Positions 25,062-33,805 of a stretch of DNA of 64,000 bases are shown piece by piece (the stretch's first letter is position 1; each line of letters starts with the position of its first letter). The stretch comes from VRUE01 sp963788975. Lineage in GTDB: Bacteria > Actinomycetota > Thermoleophilia > Solirubrobacterales > 70-9. The notes below the pieces were generated by a model, which had not been told where the DNA came from, made no database searches, and was given only the letters and a program-made list of their open reading frames with translations. The translations under genes were made by a program, and so were the position numbers. Where the stretch lies: positions 186,001 through 250,000 of the forward strand of contig CAWBIJ010000002.1 of assembly GCA_963788975.1 (NCBI GenBank). The letters run 5' to 3'.

Positions 25062-26252
25062 ATGACGAATGCAGAGACAAAGCCCGGCATCGCTGCGCCC
25101 TCGAAGCGCCTCGAGGCGATGCCTCCCTACATGTTCCAGGAGCTTGAGCGGCGGATTGCCGACAAGCGCGCCGCCGGCATCGACGTGATCAGTCTCGGCA
25201 TTGGCGACCCCGACCAGCCGACCTACCCGCACGTGGTGAAGGCGATGCAGGAGGCGGTCGCCGGGGGCGCTAACCAGAAGTACCCGACTAATCGCGGCCG
25301 GGCCGAGTTCCGCGAGGCCTTCGCCAGGTTCTACGGCGAGCGCTTCGGGGTTGAGATCGATCCCGAGAACGAGGTGATCCCGGCGATCGGCGCCAAGGAG
25401 TGCATCTACAACCTCTGCTTCGCCTTCCTCGATCCGGGTGGCGTCGCGCTCGCCTCCGATCCCGGCTACCCGGTCTACACCGGAGGGCCGATCCTCGCCG
25501 GGGCGACGCCGGAGTTGCTGCCCCTGGTCCCAGATCTCGGCTTTGCCCCAGATCTCAGCGCCGTACCCGCCGACGTCGCTGCGAAGGCACGGCTGATGTT
25601 CATCAACTACCCCAACAACCCCACCGGCGCGGTCGTCCCGGACGGCTTCTTCGAGCTAGTCGTCTCCTTCGCCCGTGAGCACGAGATCCTCGTTGTCCAC
25701 GACAACGCCTACTCGGAGACGACCTACGACGGCTACGTCGCGCCGAGCTTCCTAGCGACGCCCGGTGCCAAGGAGGTCGGAGTCGAGGTCTTCTCGCTCT
25801 CCAAGGGCTACAACATGACTGGCTGGCGCTGCGCCGCAATCCTCGGCAACGCCGAGGCGATCCAGACCTACTGGCGGCTGAAGACCAACGTCGACTCAGG
25901 TCTCTTCGAGGCGACCCAGCTCGCCGGTGCCGCGGCGCTGCGTGGGCCCAGCGGACCGCTGGAGCGGATGAACGAGACCTACGTCCGCCGTCGCGATCTG
26001 GTTGTCAATGCCCTGCGCGAGATCGGCGTTGAGGTGACAGCGCCGAAGGGCACGATCTACGTCTGGGCGCCGGTCCCCGAGGGACACACCTCGACCTCGT
26101 TCTCCGAGCTGGTGCTCGAAGAGGCGGCCGTCGTCGTATCGCCGGGCTCGATGTACGGGCCGAGCGGCGAGGGCTTCTTCCGCATCTCCCTCACCACCCC
26201 GGACGAGCGCATCACCGAGGCAGTTGAGCGGATGCGCGAGCACCTGGCCTGA
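25062..26252 (+). CDS. dapL: LL-diaminopimelate aminotransferase
   Basis: This 396-residue PLP-dependent class I/II aminotransferase converts tetrahydrodipicolinate directly to LL-DAP. The sequence follows DapL closely: PPYMFQELERRIADKR, LGIGDPDQPTYPHV, YPTNRGRAEFREAFARFY, NYPNNPTGAVVP, HDNAYSETTYDGY, the PLP lysine in SLSKGYNMTGWR and NVDSGLFEATQLAG. Linkage to dapF supports DapL over a generic alanine/aspartate aminotransferase. The ATG at 25062 follows the dapF stop by 10 nt. Confidence 0.9.
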   Translation: MTNAETKPGIAAPSKRLEAMPPYMFQELERRIADKRAAGIDVISLGIGDPDQPTYPHVVKAMQEAVAGGANQKYPTNRGRAEFREAFARFYGERFGVEIDPENEVIPAIGAKECIYNLCFAFLDPGGVALASDPGYPVYTGGPILAGATPELLPLVPDLGFAPDLSAVPADVAAKARLMFINYPNNPTGAVVPDGFFELVVSFAREHEILVVHDNAYSETTYDGYVAPSFLATPGAKEVGVEVFSLSKGYNMTGWRCAAILGNAEAIQTYWRLKTNVDSGLFEATQLAGAAALRGPSGPLERMNETYVRRRDLVVNALREIGVEVTAPKGTIYVWAPVPEGHTSTSFSELVLEEAAVVVSPGSMYGPSGEGFFRISLTTPDERITEAVERMREHLA

Positions 26253-26277
26253 GGACGCTCGCAGTGCGGAAAGCCCG

Positions 26278-27123
26278 CTACTCCACCTCGACTTCGTCGA
26301 CCTGCCCCTTGAGGGCATGGGGTTCGCTGCCTTGGCGGTCGCCGACGAAGCAGTAGAGGACGTAGCGGCCGGGTTTGAGGTCGAGCGTAATCAACTGGCT
26401 TTCGCCGCCTTCGATCACCGCGGTCGATTGGACGTTTTCTTCGTCCAGCGGCGCTTTGGCTTTCCCGTCTTCTTTGAAAAAGCTCTCGGCCTCCGCCGCC
26501 GTGCTGTCGCCGAGGAGCGGAGCGATGAGCAGCTGATGCGGCTCCTCCCCTGCATTCACATAGGCGACCTCGGTGCGCCCGGGGGACAGACCCTCCGCCT
26601 CGAAGCCATACTCGATCGCCGTGATCGTGGCGTCAGCCTCGAGCTTCGCGTCTGATCTCTCGCCTTTCACCACGAACTTGGGTTTGACGGTCCCGGCCTG
26701 GGCATTGAAGGGGTAGTAGGTACCGGGCTGGAGCACCTGCTTGACGGTGCGCAGGTCACCTGGCGGGGCCGAGCCTACGCCTCCGGCAGCGAAGAACCAA
26801 TCGGGAAAGGCTTTGCCTTCGATCGCTTCTTTGAGGGCGTTGGCTATTTCCTGATCCGAGTGTTTGCCGTCGGCGCGTACCAGCTGAACCTGTCCCTCAT
26901 TTTTGCTCCCGTTCACCAGGGCGATCTCCGCCGGCCCGGTGTCGGCGCCTTTGGGCCCTGTGAAGCGAGATCCTTTCCCTTCGCCCTGGAGCGTGAACGT
27001 CAATTTCTGAGAGCTCTCATCGCTCTCCTCGCTGTCGCCACCGCAGGCAGCGAGGGACGAAACCGCGATGAGAGCGAGCACGCAGACGACGCGGATGGAC
27101 GACCGAACAGGGCTTCGACTCAC
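26278..27123 (-). CDS. Secreted lipoprotein with two cupredoxin-like domains
   Basis: The GTG at 27123 follows a GGGGGAAG ribosome binding site and gives a lipoprotein signal peptide (lipobox LAAC, then GGDSEES). Longer in-frame starts would overlap the upstream gene and hide the signal. The mature protein appears to hold two similar beta-rich halves of about 120 residues, each with a GP...I.L.N / HQ..L pattern and a PG.Y segment. The second ends with GRYVLYCFVGD and SEPHALKGQ, reminiscent of a cupredoxin Cys...His site. Copper binding and function are unproven. It is 24 nt downstream of convergent dapL. Confidence 0.75.
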   Translation of the reverse strand: MSRSPVRSSIRVVCVLALIAVSSLAACGGDSEESDESSQKLTFTLQGEGKGSRFTGPKGADTGPAEIALVNGSKNEGQVQLVRADGKHSDQEIANALKEAIEGKAFPDWFFAAGGVGSAPPGDLRTVKQVLQPGTYYPFNAQAGTVKPKFVVKGERSDAKLEADATITAIEYGFEAEGLSPGRTEVAYVNAGEEPHQLLIAPLLGDSTAAEAESFFKEDGKAKAPLDEENVQSTAVIEGGESQLITLDLKPGRYVLYCFVGDRQGSEPHALKGQVDEVEVE

Positions 27124-27173
27124 GCTGCTTCCCCCTTGCCAGAAATCGACTATTCGTAACTTGCTGAGCAACC

Positions 27174-27995
27174 TTAACGCTTGCGCCAGTAGCGGTCCAG
27201 GCCGCGCCACTGGTACTCCGGCGGGACGCACTGGATCAGCTCGGCGGCGGTCTCCGGGTCGGCGCTGGCGGTGACGCGCTGGCGGTGACGCTGCTCGTAC
27301 TCAGCTTCGGAGAGCTCCCTCGCCAGGTCCGCCTCCTCGCGGAGCCGCTCGCGCACCTGCGCGAGATGCGCCGCGGGTTCGTCGACCTGGCCGAAGTGTG
27401 TCAGCGCCAAGCGCTCTGGCGCCCAGTCTTCGACGATGCTGATCGAGTCTTGCCAGGTCTCGATCTCGATGTCGGGCGGCGGAGTGGGGGGCACGATCAG
27501 TCCTGAGGGCGGGATGCGGACCGCGGCGACGTCGCCGACGAAGGCGGTGCCGCTCTCCTCGTGCAGGTAGCAGACGTGATGGGAAGCGTGGCCCGGGGTG
27601 TAGGCGACCTGCATGCCGAGCACGTGCTCGCCGCCGCTGAGCGGCTTCACGTTCTCTTCCGGAACGGGGACGATATCTCCCCAGAGGCGCTCCATCGCGT
27701 CGCCGTAGAGGCGCTCGGCGCTGGCCAGCAGCCTCGAAGGGTCGATCAGGTGGGGGGCGCCACGCTCGTGCACGTACACCTCGAGCTCTGGAAAGCGGCG
27801 GACCAGAGCACCGGTCGCCGCCGCATGGTCGAGGTGGATGTGGGTGAGCAGCAGGGCACGCGGCTGCTCACCTTCGATCGCGTCGAGCACCCTCTGCAAC
27901 GACGACTCCGGCCCGGGGTCGACGAGGGCTCCGTCGACCTGCCAGCACCCGATCACGTGCGGCCGCTCCAGGTGCATGACATCGATTACGCGCAT
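27174..27995 (-). CDS. MBL-fold metallo-hydrolase
   Basis: This 273-residue beta-lactamase-fold hydrolase has the metal motif THIHLDHAAATG (about residues 50-61), TPGHASHH, FVGDVA and LTHFG, so both metal sites look complete. The C-terminal 60 residues are helical. Substrate is unknown; glyoxalase II-like and quorum-lactonase-like proteins share this layout. TAGGCT on the minus strand ends 6 nt before the ATG, which suggests a leaderless transcript. Confidence 0.9.
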   Translation of the reverse strand: MRVIDVMHLERPHVIGCWQVDGALVDPGPESSLQRVLDAIEGEQPRALLLTHIHLDHAAATGALVRRFPELEVYVHERGAPHLIDPSRLLASAERLYGDAMERLWGDIVPVPEENVKPLSGGEHVLGMQVAYTPGHASHHVCYLHEESGTAFVGDVAAVRIPPSGLIVPPTPPPDIEIETWQDSISIVEDWAPERLALTHFGQVDEPAAHLAQVRERLREEADLARELSEAEYEQRHRQRVTASADPETAAELIQCVPPEYQWRGLDRYWRKR

Positions 27996-28010
27996 CGGAT
28001 CAGCCTATGG

Positions 28011-28071
28011 GAGCCGGGGGAGGCCTCGACGGAGCCTCCATGCTGTTGCTCCGGCGAGTCCTCTCCCGGCT
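28011..28071 (-). terminator. Possible hairpin after the epimerase gene
   Basis: GAGCCGGG (from 28011) and CCCGGCTC (ending 28071) can pair, with an inner GGAGGC/GCCTCC hairpin (28019-28039). No U-tract is present, so termination is only a possibility. Part of the span lies just outside the 3' end of the epimerase gene (28075). Confidence 0.3.
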
Positions 28072-28074
28072 CTC

Positions 28075-29073
28075 TCAGGCGGGCGCGGGAGTGGGGAAGC
28101 GGTCGTCCTGCTCGAGCGTTTCGCGCAGCCCCTGCTCCATCCCGCGCGGCTCGTAGCCGAGCTCGCGACTCGCCTTCTCGTGGCTGGCCCAAAAGGTGAC
28201 GCCGTCGGCGGAGGAGATCAGCTCGCGCAGGTTGGGGGGCTGGCCCATCATCTTGCCGACGAGCGGCCCGATCGGGGTCAGCATCTTCATCAGCGGTGTC
28301 GGCAACGCGTGCTTCGGCGCCTTGCGGCCGCTGATTCCGGCGACGACGTCGACGGCCTCGCGCATCGTCGTCACCGGCCCGCTCAGCACGTAGTCCTCGC
28401 CCTCCTTGCCCTTGTCAAGAGCGAGCAGGATCCCGGCGGCGATGTCGTCGACGTGGCTCATGCAGATCCCCAGCTCGGGAAAGGGGAGCAGCGGCAGCTT
28501 GCCGGCGAGGAATTCTCCGAGAAGGTCAGCTACCTGTGAGGTGTCACCGGGGCCATAGACGCCGCCGGGCTGGACGATCACGCAGGGCAGGTCCTCGCTG
28601 GCGATCATCTCTTCAGCGACCCGGTGCGCTTCCCACTTCGTCTGCTCGTAATAGGAGGTGAACTCCCTGCCCGGGTGCTTATAGGTCTCGTCGACGACTT
28701 TTTTGTCGGTGTTGCCAAAGGCGCCGACGGTCGAGACGTAGACGACCTTGGGGACTTTTGCCTCCAGCGCGCTGCGCAGAACCAGTTTGGTCCCCTCGAC
28801 GTTGGCGGCGTACATCACGGCGCGCTGTGACTTCGGAATGCCAACCTCGTACATCGCGGCGACGTGAATCACGCCGTCGCAGCCCTCCATACCGCGGCGG
28901 ATTGCGGCGCCGTCGCCGAGGTCGCCGCTGACCAGCTCACAGCCCTCCGCCTTGAGCTTCTCGCCCTTGGCCGGGTCGCGGACCAGGCAGATCACGTCGT
29001 CGCCGCGCTCGCGCAGCTGGCGCACGACTTTCCCGCCGATAAACCCAGTGCCGCCGGTGACAAAGACCTTCAT
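28075..29073 (-). CDS. NAD(P)-dependent epimerase/dehydratase (extended SDR, HpnA-like)
   Basis: This 332-residue extended short-chain dehydrogenase has the nucleotide-binding VTGGTGFIGGKV, the catalytic YxxxK in YYEQTKWEAH, STVGAFG and GVYGPGD. It resembles dihydroflavonol-reductase-like and hopanoid-associated sugar epimerases (HpnA), but no hopanoid genes are nearby, so the substrate is unassigned. TAGTCT (29087-29082, minus strand) lies 8 nt before its ATG. The promoter region is divergent with hflX. Confidence 0.88.
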   Translation of the reverse strand: MKVFVTGGTGFIGGKVVRQLRERGDDVICLVRDPAKGEKLKAEGCELVSGDLGDGAAIRRGMEGCDGVIHVAAMYEVGIPKSQRAVMYAANVEGTKLVLRSALEAKVPKVVYVSTVGAFGNTDKKVVDETYKHPGREFTSYYEQTKWEAHRVAEEMIASEDLPCVIVQPGGVYGPGDTSQVADLLGEFLAGKLPLLPFPELGICMSHVDDIAAGILLALDKGKEGEDYVLSGPVTTMREAVDVVAGISGRKAPKHALPTPLMKMLTPIGPLVGKMMGQPPNLRELISSADGVTFWASHEKASRELGYEPRGMEQGLRETLEQDDRFPTPAPA

Positions 29074-29118
29074 CGGCGCACAGACTATCCGGCTGGCTGT
29101 CCAGCCGACTTCGACGCC

Positions 29119-29132
29119 TACAATTTGCCTGA
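29119..29132 (+). promoter_or_regulatory. -10 element of a probable leaderless hflX promoter
   Basis: TACAAT (29119-29124) ends 8 nt before the GTG at 29133. It is close to the consensus -10, and no ribosome binding site lies between, which supports the GTG as both start codon and near-5' end. Confidence 0.5.
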
Positions 29133-30464
29133 GTGCAAGGTTCGAGAAATGGTCGCCAAGCCCAGACGCGCTACAGCGCGAACGGCGCCGGCGTCTCGAA
29201 CCGGAGGGCTCGCCAGCGGGCGCTAGCGATCGGCATCGTCGATGGAGCGGGAAGCAAGGACCCGCTGGCCGAGCTGAAGGAGCTGCTGCGCACCGCCGGC
29301 GTGGCGACGGCAGGCGAGATGCTTCAGCAGCGCTCCGCGCCCGACCCTGACCGCTACTTCGGGCACGGCAAGCTGGCCGAGCTGAAGCGGGAGATCGCCG
29401 CCTGCGACGCCAACCTGGTTGCCTGCGACGACGAGCTGGCGCCCCGCCAGGAGCGCAACCTGGAGGCGGCGCTGGGCGTGCCGGTGATCGACCGCACCGC
29501 GGTGATCCTCGACATTTTTGCCGATCACGCGCACTCGGCCGAGGGCAAGCTCCAGGTCGAGCTGGCCCAGCTCGAGTACAACATGGCCCGCATGCGGGGG
29601 CTGTGGACGCACCTCGAGCGCCTCGGCGCCGGGCGCATGGACGGCGGCATCGGCACCAGGGGGCCGGGCGAGAGCCAGATCGAGACCGACCGCCGGCTCG
29701 CCCGCAACCGCATCGCGGCGTTGCGGCGCCGCCTCAAGCGACTGGAGGGCACGCGCGGCACGATGCGGGCCCGTCGCGAGCACTCCTCACTACCGCGCGT
29801 GGCCCTCGCCGGCTACACCAACGCCGGCAAGTCGACCCTGCTCAACGCCTTGACGGGGGCAGAGGTCGGGGTGGGGGACAGGCTCTTTCACACACTCGAC
29901 CCGACCACACGCAGCTTCGAGCTCTCCGGCCGCGACTACCTATTGACCGACACCGTCGGCTTTATCGAGAAGCTGCCCCACCAATTGGTCGAGGCCTTCA
30001 AGGCGACCCTGGAGGAGACGGTGCTGGCGGATCTGATCCTTCACGTCGTCGACGCAGCTGCTCCAGAAGAGCGCCGTCTTGCCGACATGCAAGCGGTCGA
30101 CGCCGTGCTCGAGGAGATCGGGACGGGAGATAAGCCACGACTGCTCGTACTCAACAAGGCGGACCTGCTCGACGAGGACGGTCGCGATGAAGTGACGATG
30201 CAGCATGGCGACGCCACACTGGTCTCCGCCTTGACGGGTGAGGGCCTGGCGGAGCTGCGGGCCCAGATCGAAGTGGCCTTCGAAGACACGCTGGCCGAGG
30301 TCGAGCTGCTCGTGCCGTATGCCGAAGGGGCTCGGTTGCATGAGTTGCATGAGGTGGCTGGGGATCTCGAGCGGGAGGAGAGGGCTGATGGGGTGCTCGT
30401 TCACGCCAAGGTGCCGGTGGTGGAGATGCACCGGTTTGAGGACCTGAGGACTGCTGCGGCATAG
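29133..30464 (+). CDS. hflX: GTPase HflX
   Basis: This 443-residue ribosome-associated GTPase can split stalled 70S ribosomes. The N-terminal HflX domain has RYFGHGKL and RMRGLWTHLERLGAG. The glycine-rich GGIGTRGPGESQIETDRR segment precedes the G domain with GYTNAGKSTLLN (about residue 226), DTVGFIEKLPHQLVEAF, NKAD and the SALTGEGL motif. The start is GTG. About 30 non-conserved residues precede the HflX domain, so a later start cannot be excluded. Confidence 0.95.
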   Translation: MQGSRNGRQAQTRYSANGAGVSNRRARQRALAIGIVDGAGSKDPLAELKELLRTAGVATAGEMLQQRSAPDPDRYFGHGKLAELKREIAACDANLVACDDELAPRQERNLEAALGVPVIDRTAVILDIFADHAHSAEGKLQVELAQLEYNMARMRGLWTHLERLGAGRMDGGIGTRGPGESQIETDRRLARNRIAALRRRLKRLEGTRGTMRARREHSSLPRVALAGYTNAGKSTLLNALTGAEVGVGDRLFHTLDPTTRSFELSGRDYLLTDTVGFIEKLPHQLVEAFKATLEETVLADLILHVVDAAAPEERRLADMQAVDAVLEEIGTGDKPRLLVLNKADLLDEDGRDEVTMQHGDATLVSALTGEGLAELRAQIEVAFEDTLAEVELLVPYAEGARLHELHEVAGDLEREERADGVLVHAKVPVVEMHRFEDLRTAAA

Positions 30465-30475
30465 GAAGGCGGTTG

Positions 30476-30488
30476 TAGGGTCCTCGGA
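30476..30488 (+). promoter_or_regulatory. -10 element of a probable leaderless dut promoter
   Basis: TAGGGT (30476-30481) ends 7 nt before the dut GTG start. Confidence 0.4.
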
Positions 30489-30920
30489 GTGGAGCTGCCG
30501 GTAGCGAGAGTCGAGGACGGTGCGCGACTGCCCAGTCGTGCGCATGACGGCGATGCCGGCTTGGACCTCTACGCGAATGAGGCTGCTCATCTAGGCCCCG
30601 GTGAGCGCTGGAGCGTTGGTACCGGTGTGGCTGTTGAGATCCCTGCGGGGCATGCCGGGTTGGTGCTGCCGCGGTCGGGGCTGGCTAAGAAGCATGGGAT
30701 CGCGCTGGTCAACTCGCCAGGGCTGATCGATGCCGGATATCGCGGTGAAGTGCGGGTGCTGCTGCTGAATACGGATCCGGCTGAGACCTTTCGGGTTGAG
30801 CCTGGGGATCGGATTGCGCAGTTGGTAATTGCGCCGATTGCCCTTGCCGAGCCAGTCGAGGTCGAGTCGCTGAGCAATTCCGCTCGTGGCGACGGCGGCT
30901 TCGGCTCCAGCGGTCGCTAG
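30489..30920 (+). CDS. dut: dUTP diphosphatase
   Basis: This 143-residue trimeric dUTPase hydrolyses dUTP to dUMP, keeping uracil out of DNA. All five motifs are visible: DAGLDLYA, PRSGLA, GLIDAGYRGEV, GDRIAQLVI and the C-terminal RGDGGFGSSG. Length is standard. It ends in a CTAG tetranucleotide shared, on the opposite strand, with the stop of the convergent calcium-binding-repeat gene. Confidence 0.97.
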   Translation: MELPVARVEDGARLPSRAHDGDAGLDLYANEAAHLGPGERWSVGTGVAVEIPAGHAGLVLPRSGLAKKHGIALVNSPGLIDAGYRGEVRVLLLNTDPAETFRVEPGDRIAQLVIAPIALAEPVEVESLSNSARGDGGFGSSGR

Positions 30921-33040
30921 CGGCGCTGGACTCGAAGAGTGAAGGCGGCCGGCGAGCGATCGCGATTGCCGGCAGCGTCTATCGCGAAGACGCGGAAGGT
31001 GTGGGGGCCTGGATTCAGCCAGTAGGGACGTGGCGAGCGGCATGGTTGTAGGGGGCGGCGATCGAGCGCGCAGCGGAAAGAGGCGCCTGGCTCGCTGGCG
31101 CCGAAGGCAAAGGTGACGCGGCGGAACCGCTTGGCGGTGAAGAGGTGCTTGGGCGGCCGGTGGGCGATGCGCGTCCGCGGCGGTGTCCGGTCACTCACCG
31201 GGGGCGGTTGGGGCGGTAGCGGAGGCGCGGCGCCGGTCGGTGGCTCGGGGGTGGGGTCTGGTGGGGTATCGGGCGGGCGGAAACTGTTCGGATCGCGCTC
31301 GTAGACCGCCTCGCAGGCGACCGGCGTGGCGTCGGGACCGTTCTCGGGGTGATCGATCTGGGCGGTGTCAAAGCCCTCGCCGCAATCGATCGTCGGATCG
31401 GGGTCATCGTTGGGCGTGCCCGAGTTGGCGAGGATCGAGTCATCGCCCGCCGCTGCGAAGTAGGAGTCAGGGCCGGGCCGGCCGAGGAGCTGGTTGGGGC
31501 CCGCGTCGCCGACCATCACGTCGCCGAGGCTGGTCCCCTCGGTGTCCTCGATCGCTTCGAGGGTCGTGAGCAGGGGACTGCTTGCGCACTGCGGTTGTCC
31601 GCCCGAGCCGACGAGCCCCGCCCGCTGAGCCGACATCTCGATCGCTACGGCGGCGTTGAAGTTCGCCCAGTTGGCGTTGTCCCGGTCGGGGCCGCCATCG
31701 AGCCGGTCGCCGTCGCAAACCGCATTAGAGACAAAGAGGTCCTCTCCGGCGCCGGCGTGGAGCTGATCGCCCCCCTCGTTGTTGGGCACCGCGTCGTCCC
31801 TGCCGCCGGCATCGGCCGTGTCCGCGCCGGCGCCGTCGACGAGCGCGTCTTCGGTGAGGCCGCTGCTCAGCTCGTCGTTGCCGCCGTTGCCGAGCAGGAT
31901 CACCGCGGTCGCTTCCGTCGCCCCCGAGCCGAAGCCGGAGACAGCAAGCGTGTCGTTCCCGTCCAGCCCGGCGAGGACGACCGAGTCGGGCGAGGCAGCA
32001 GAGCAGACGACTTTGCCGCCGGCTGGCGCGCTGCACCCGCCGGCCGCTGAGGGGCTGGTGTCGAAGCCGCCCTGCGAGCTCGGTCCGAGGGAGAAGGTGA
32101 CGATGCCGGCGGCGTAGCTGGCGGTCACCTCGTCGTTTTCGTCGCTGCCGGTCAGGTAGAGAGCCGGGTTCCCTCCGGACTGTGGCGCCATCAGGCCGAC
32201 CGCGATCGCGCCCGGGTCGCGCTGCTCGACTTCCTCATCGTCGGTCTCGCACTCGAACGTCATCGCGGCGTCGCAGCTGTCGCCGTCCGCTCCGCCGTAG
32301 GCGATGTCCAAGCCTCCTTCGCCGAGAATTACGTCGGCCCCGCCGCCGCCGTAGATCGTCTCCGCGTCGGTGGTGCCGATGATGAAGTCCGGGAAGGCGG
32401 TGCCAATCACCACCTCGAAGCTCGCCCCTTCGAGCCCTTCGTCGACCCCTCCGCCCGACGGAGCCAGGCCGTTGTCGCCGATACCGCTCTGCAGGTTCAC
32501 GTAGGCCCCGCGTCCCTCCCGATCCGGGGGGAGCCCGTCGAAATCCGAAACGCCCGGCCGGCCATCGAAGAAGCCCGGCGTTGCCCCGGTCGCGTAGCTG
32601 AGCGTGTCGGTGCCGCCGCCGGTATCGCCGATCGCGTCGATCGTGGCGTCGCCGCGCACGAAGTCGTTGCCGCCTTCGCCGTCGAGCGAGTCCGCGCCGA
32701 AGCCGCCCGAGAGAAAGTCGTCGCCGGGGCCGCCGCGGGGACGGTCGTCGCCGATCCCGCCGTAGAGGCGGTCGTTGCCTTCGCCACCATTGATCTGGTC
32801 GTTGCCACGCTGGCCGTAGATGACGTCGTCGCCGCCTTCGCCGTTGACGGTGGTGACGCCACGGGGCGCGCGAACCGTGTCCGCGCAGGGCGTGCCGGTG
32901 ATCGTGTCGCCGATGGTCTGAGGGCCTTCGGCGCAGCTTGGGGCCGCGCTCGCAGTCGGGGTCCCGAGCGCGAGCATGGCGGTGAGCGCGACCAGCGCAA
33001 AGCAGGCCAGCGAAGGCTTCCCCCTCAAGCACATGCTCAC
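30917..33040 (-). CDS. Secreted protein with hemolysin-type (RTX) calcium-binding repeats
   Basis: This 707-residue exported protein has a signal peptide (hydrophobic LACFALVALTAMLALG, cleavage near ASA-AP). Nonapeptide-like repeats follow (GGEGNDRLYGG, GGPGDDFLSGG, GGFGADSLDGE, later GGNDELSSG and GGDQLHAGAG), which form calcium-loaded beta-rolls. A Pro-rich spacer (about 590-620) leads to a C-terminal Ig/fibronectin-like domain with FAFGASEPGASFRC and GPHTFRVFAIDAAGN. No enzymatic domain is visible, so a surface or matrix role is likely. GTG at 33040 or ATG at 33034 may be the start. Its stop overlaps that of dut. Confidence 0.85.
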   Translation of the reverse strand: MSMCLRGKPSLACFALVALTAMLALGTPTASAAPSCAEGPQTIGDTITGTPCADTVRAPRGVTTVNGEGGDDVIYGQRGNDQINGGEGNDRLYGGIGDDRPRGGPGDDFLSGGFGADSLDGEGGNDFVRGDATIDAIGDTGGGTDTLSYATGATPGFFDGRPGVSDFDGLPPDREGRGAYVNLQSGIGDNGLAPSGGGVDEGLEGASFEVVIGTAFPDFIIGTTDAETIYGGGGADVILGEGGLDIAYGGADGDSCDAAMTFECETDDEEVEQRDPGAIAVGLMAPQSGGNPALYLTGSDENDEVTASYAAGIVTFSLGPSSQGGFDTSPSAAGGCSAPAGGKVVCSAASPDSVVLAGLDGNDTLAVSGFGSGATEATAVILLGNGGNDELSSGLTEDALVDGAGADTADAGGRDDAVPNNEGGDQLHAGAGEDLFVSNAVCDGDRLDGGPDRDNANWANFNAAVAIEMSAQRAGLVGSGGQPQCASSPLLTTLEAIEDTEGTSLGDVMVGDAGPNQLLGRPGPDSYFAAAGDDSILANSGTPNDDPDPTIDCGEGFDTAQIDHPENGPDATPVACEAVYERDPNSFRPPDTPPDPTPEPPTGAAPPLPPQPPPVSDRTPPRTRIAHRPPKHLFTAKRFRRVTFAFGASEPGASFRCALDRRPLQPCRSPRPYWLNPGPHTFRVFAIDAAGNRDRSPAAFTLRVQRR

Positions 33041-33067
33041 CGACTACCCGGCCGGACGGACGGCCAC

Positions 33068-33805
33068 TCAATTACGCAGGGCAACCTCGCGGGCGCAGCC
33101 CTGCGCCGCCAGCTCCAGCTCGTCATCGAGCGATTCCAGCTCGAGACGTGGCCCGTAGCGCCGCTCCAGGGCCATAACGATCAGGAGATCGGCGAGCCAG
33201 GCGTTCTTGGGTAGCAGGGGACCGTGCAGGTAGGTGCCGATCAGGTTACCGCGCCGCACTCCCTCGAAGCCGTCTTTGCCGTTGTTGCCGAAGCCCTTGA
33301 CGACTCGACCCAGCGGCTTCGCATCGGAGCCGAGATAGGTGCGACCGCCATGGTTCTCGAAACCGGCGACGACCCGCGGCTCGCCGTCGAGGTCCGCCTC
33401 GATCGCGACGTTGCCGATCAGCCGCGGCCCCGGCTCGCGCACGGTCTCGAGGTCGGCAAGCCCCAGCCCGGGCAGTGTCTCTCCTTTGAGCTGGTAGCTG
33501 TGGCCGAGCAGCTGGTAGCCGCCGCAAACCGCGAGCACGACGGCGTCGTCGGCGATCGCCGCAGCGAGCGCGTCGCGCTTCGTCGCGACCATGTCGGCCG
33601 CCACTGCCCGCTGGTCGCGATCCTGGCCTCCGCCGATATAGAGGAGATCGTGGGCAGCGGGATCGATCGCCTCCCCGGGGCCGGCCGCGGCGTAGGAGAA
33701 CCCGATCCCGCGCCACTCGCAGCGGCGACGCAGAAGCAGGATGTTCCCCCGGTCTGCGTAGATGTTCATCTGCTCTGGGTAGAGAGCGAGCAGGCGCAGC
33801 TCCAT
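33068..33805 (-). CDS. gatD: Lipid II isoglutaminyl synthase, glutaminase subunit GatD
   Basis: This 245-residue CobB/CobQ-type glutamine amidotransferase supplies ammonia to MurT for amidation of the D-glutamate of lipid II. The nucleophile is in AVCGGYQLLG and the catalytic histidine in GTYLHGPLLPKN. ENHGGRTYLG is typical of GatD. The ATG shares one base with the TGA of the methyltransferase that separates it from murT, so the three genes are probably co-translated. Confidence 0.93.
   Translation of the reverse strand: MELRLLALYPEQMNIYADRGNILLLRRRCEWRGIGFSYAAAGPGEAIDPAAHDLLYIGGGQDRDQRAVAADMVATKRDALAAAIADDAVVLAVCGGYQLLGHSYQLKGETLPGLGLADLETVREPGPRLIGNVAIEADLDGEPRVVAGFENHGGRTYLGSDAKPLGRVVKGFGNNGKDGFEGVRRGNLIGTYLHGPLLPKNAWLADLLIVMALERRYGPRLELESLDDELELAAQGCAREVALRN

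Noticed and set aside
32550..32900. Tandem short repeats resembling a CRISPR or satellite array
   Set aside because: They encode the GGxGxDxLxG calcium-binding nonapeptides of the secreted protein; the spacing is 27 nt multiples in frame.
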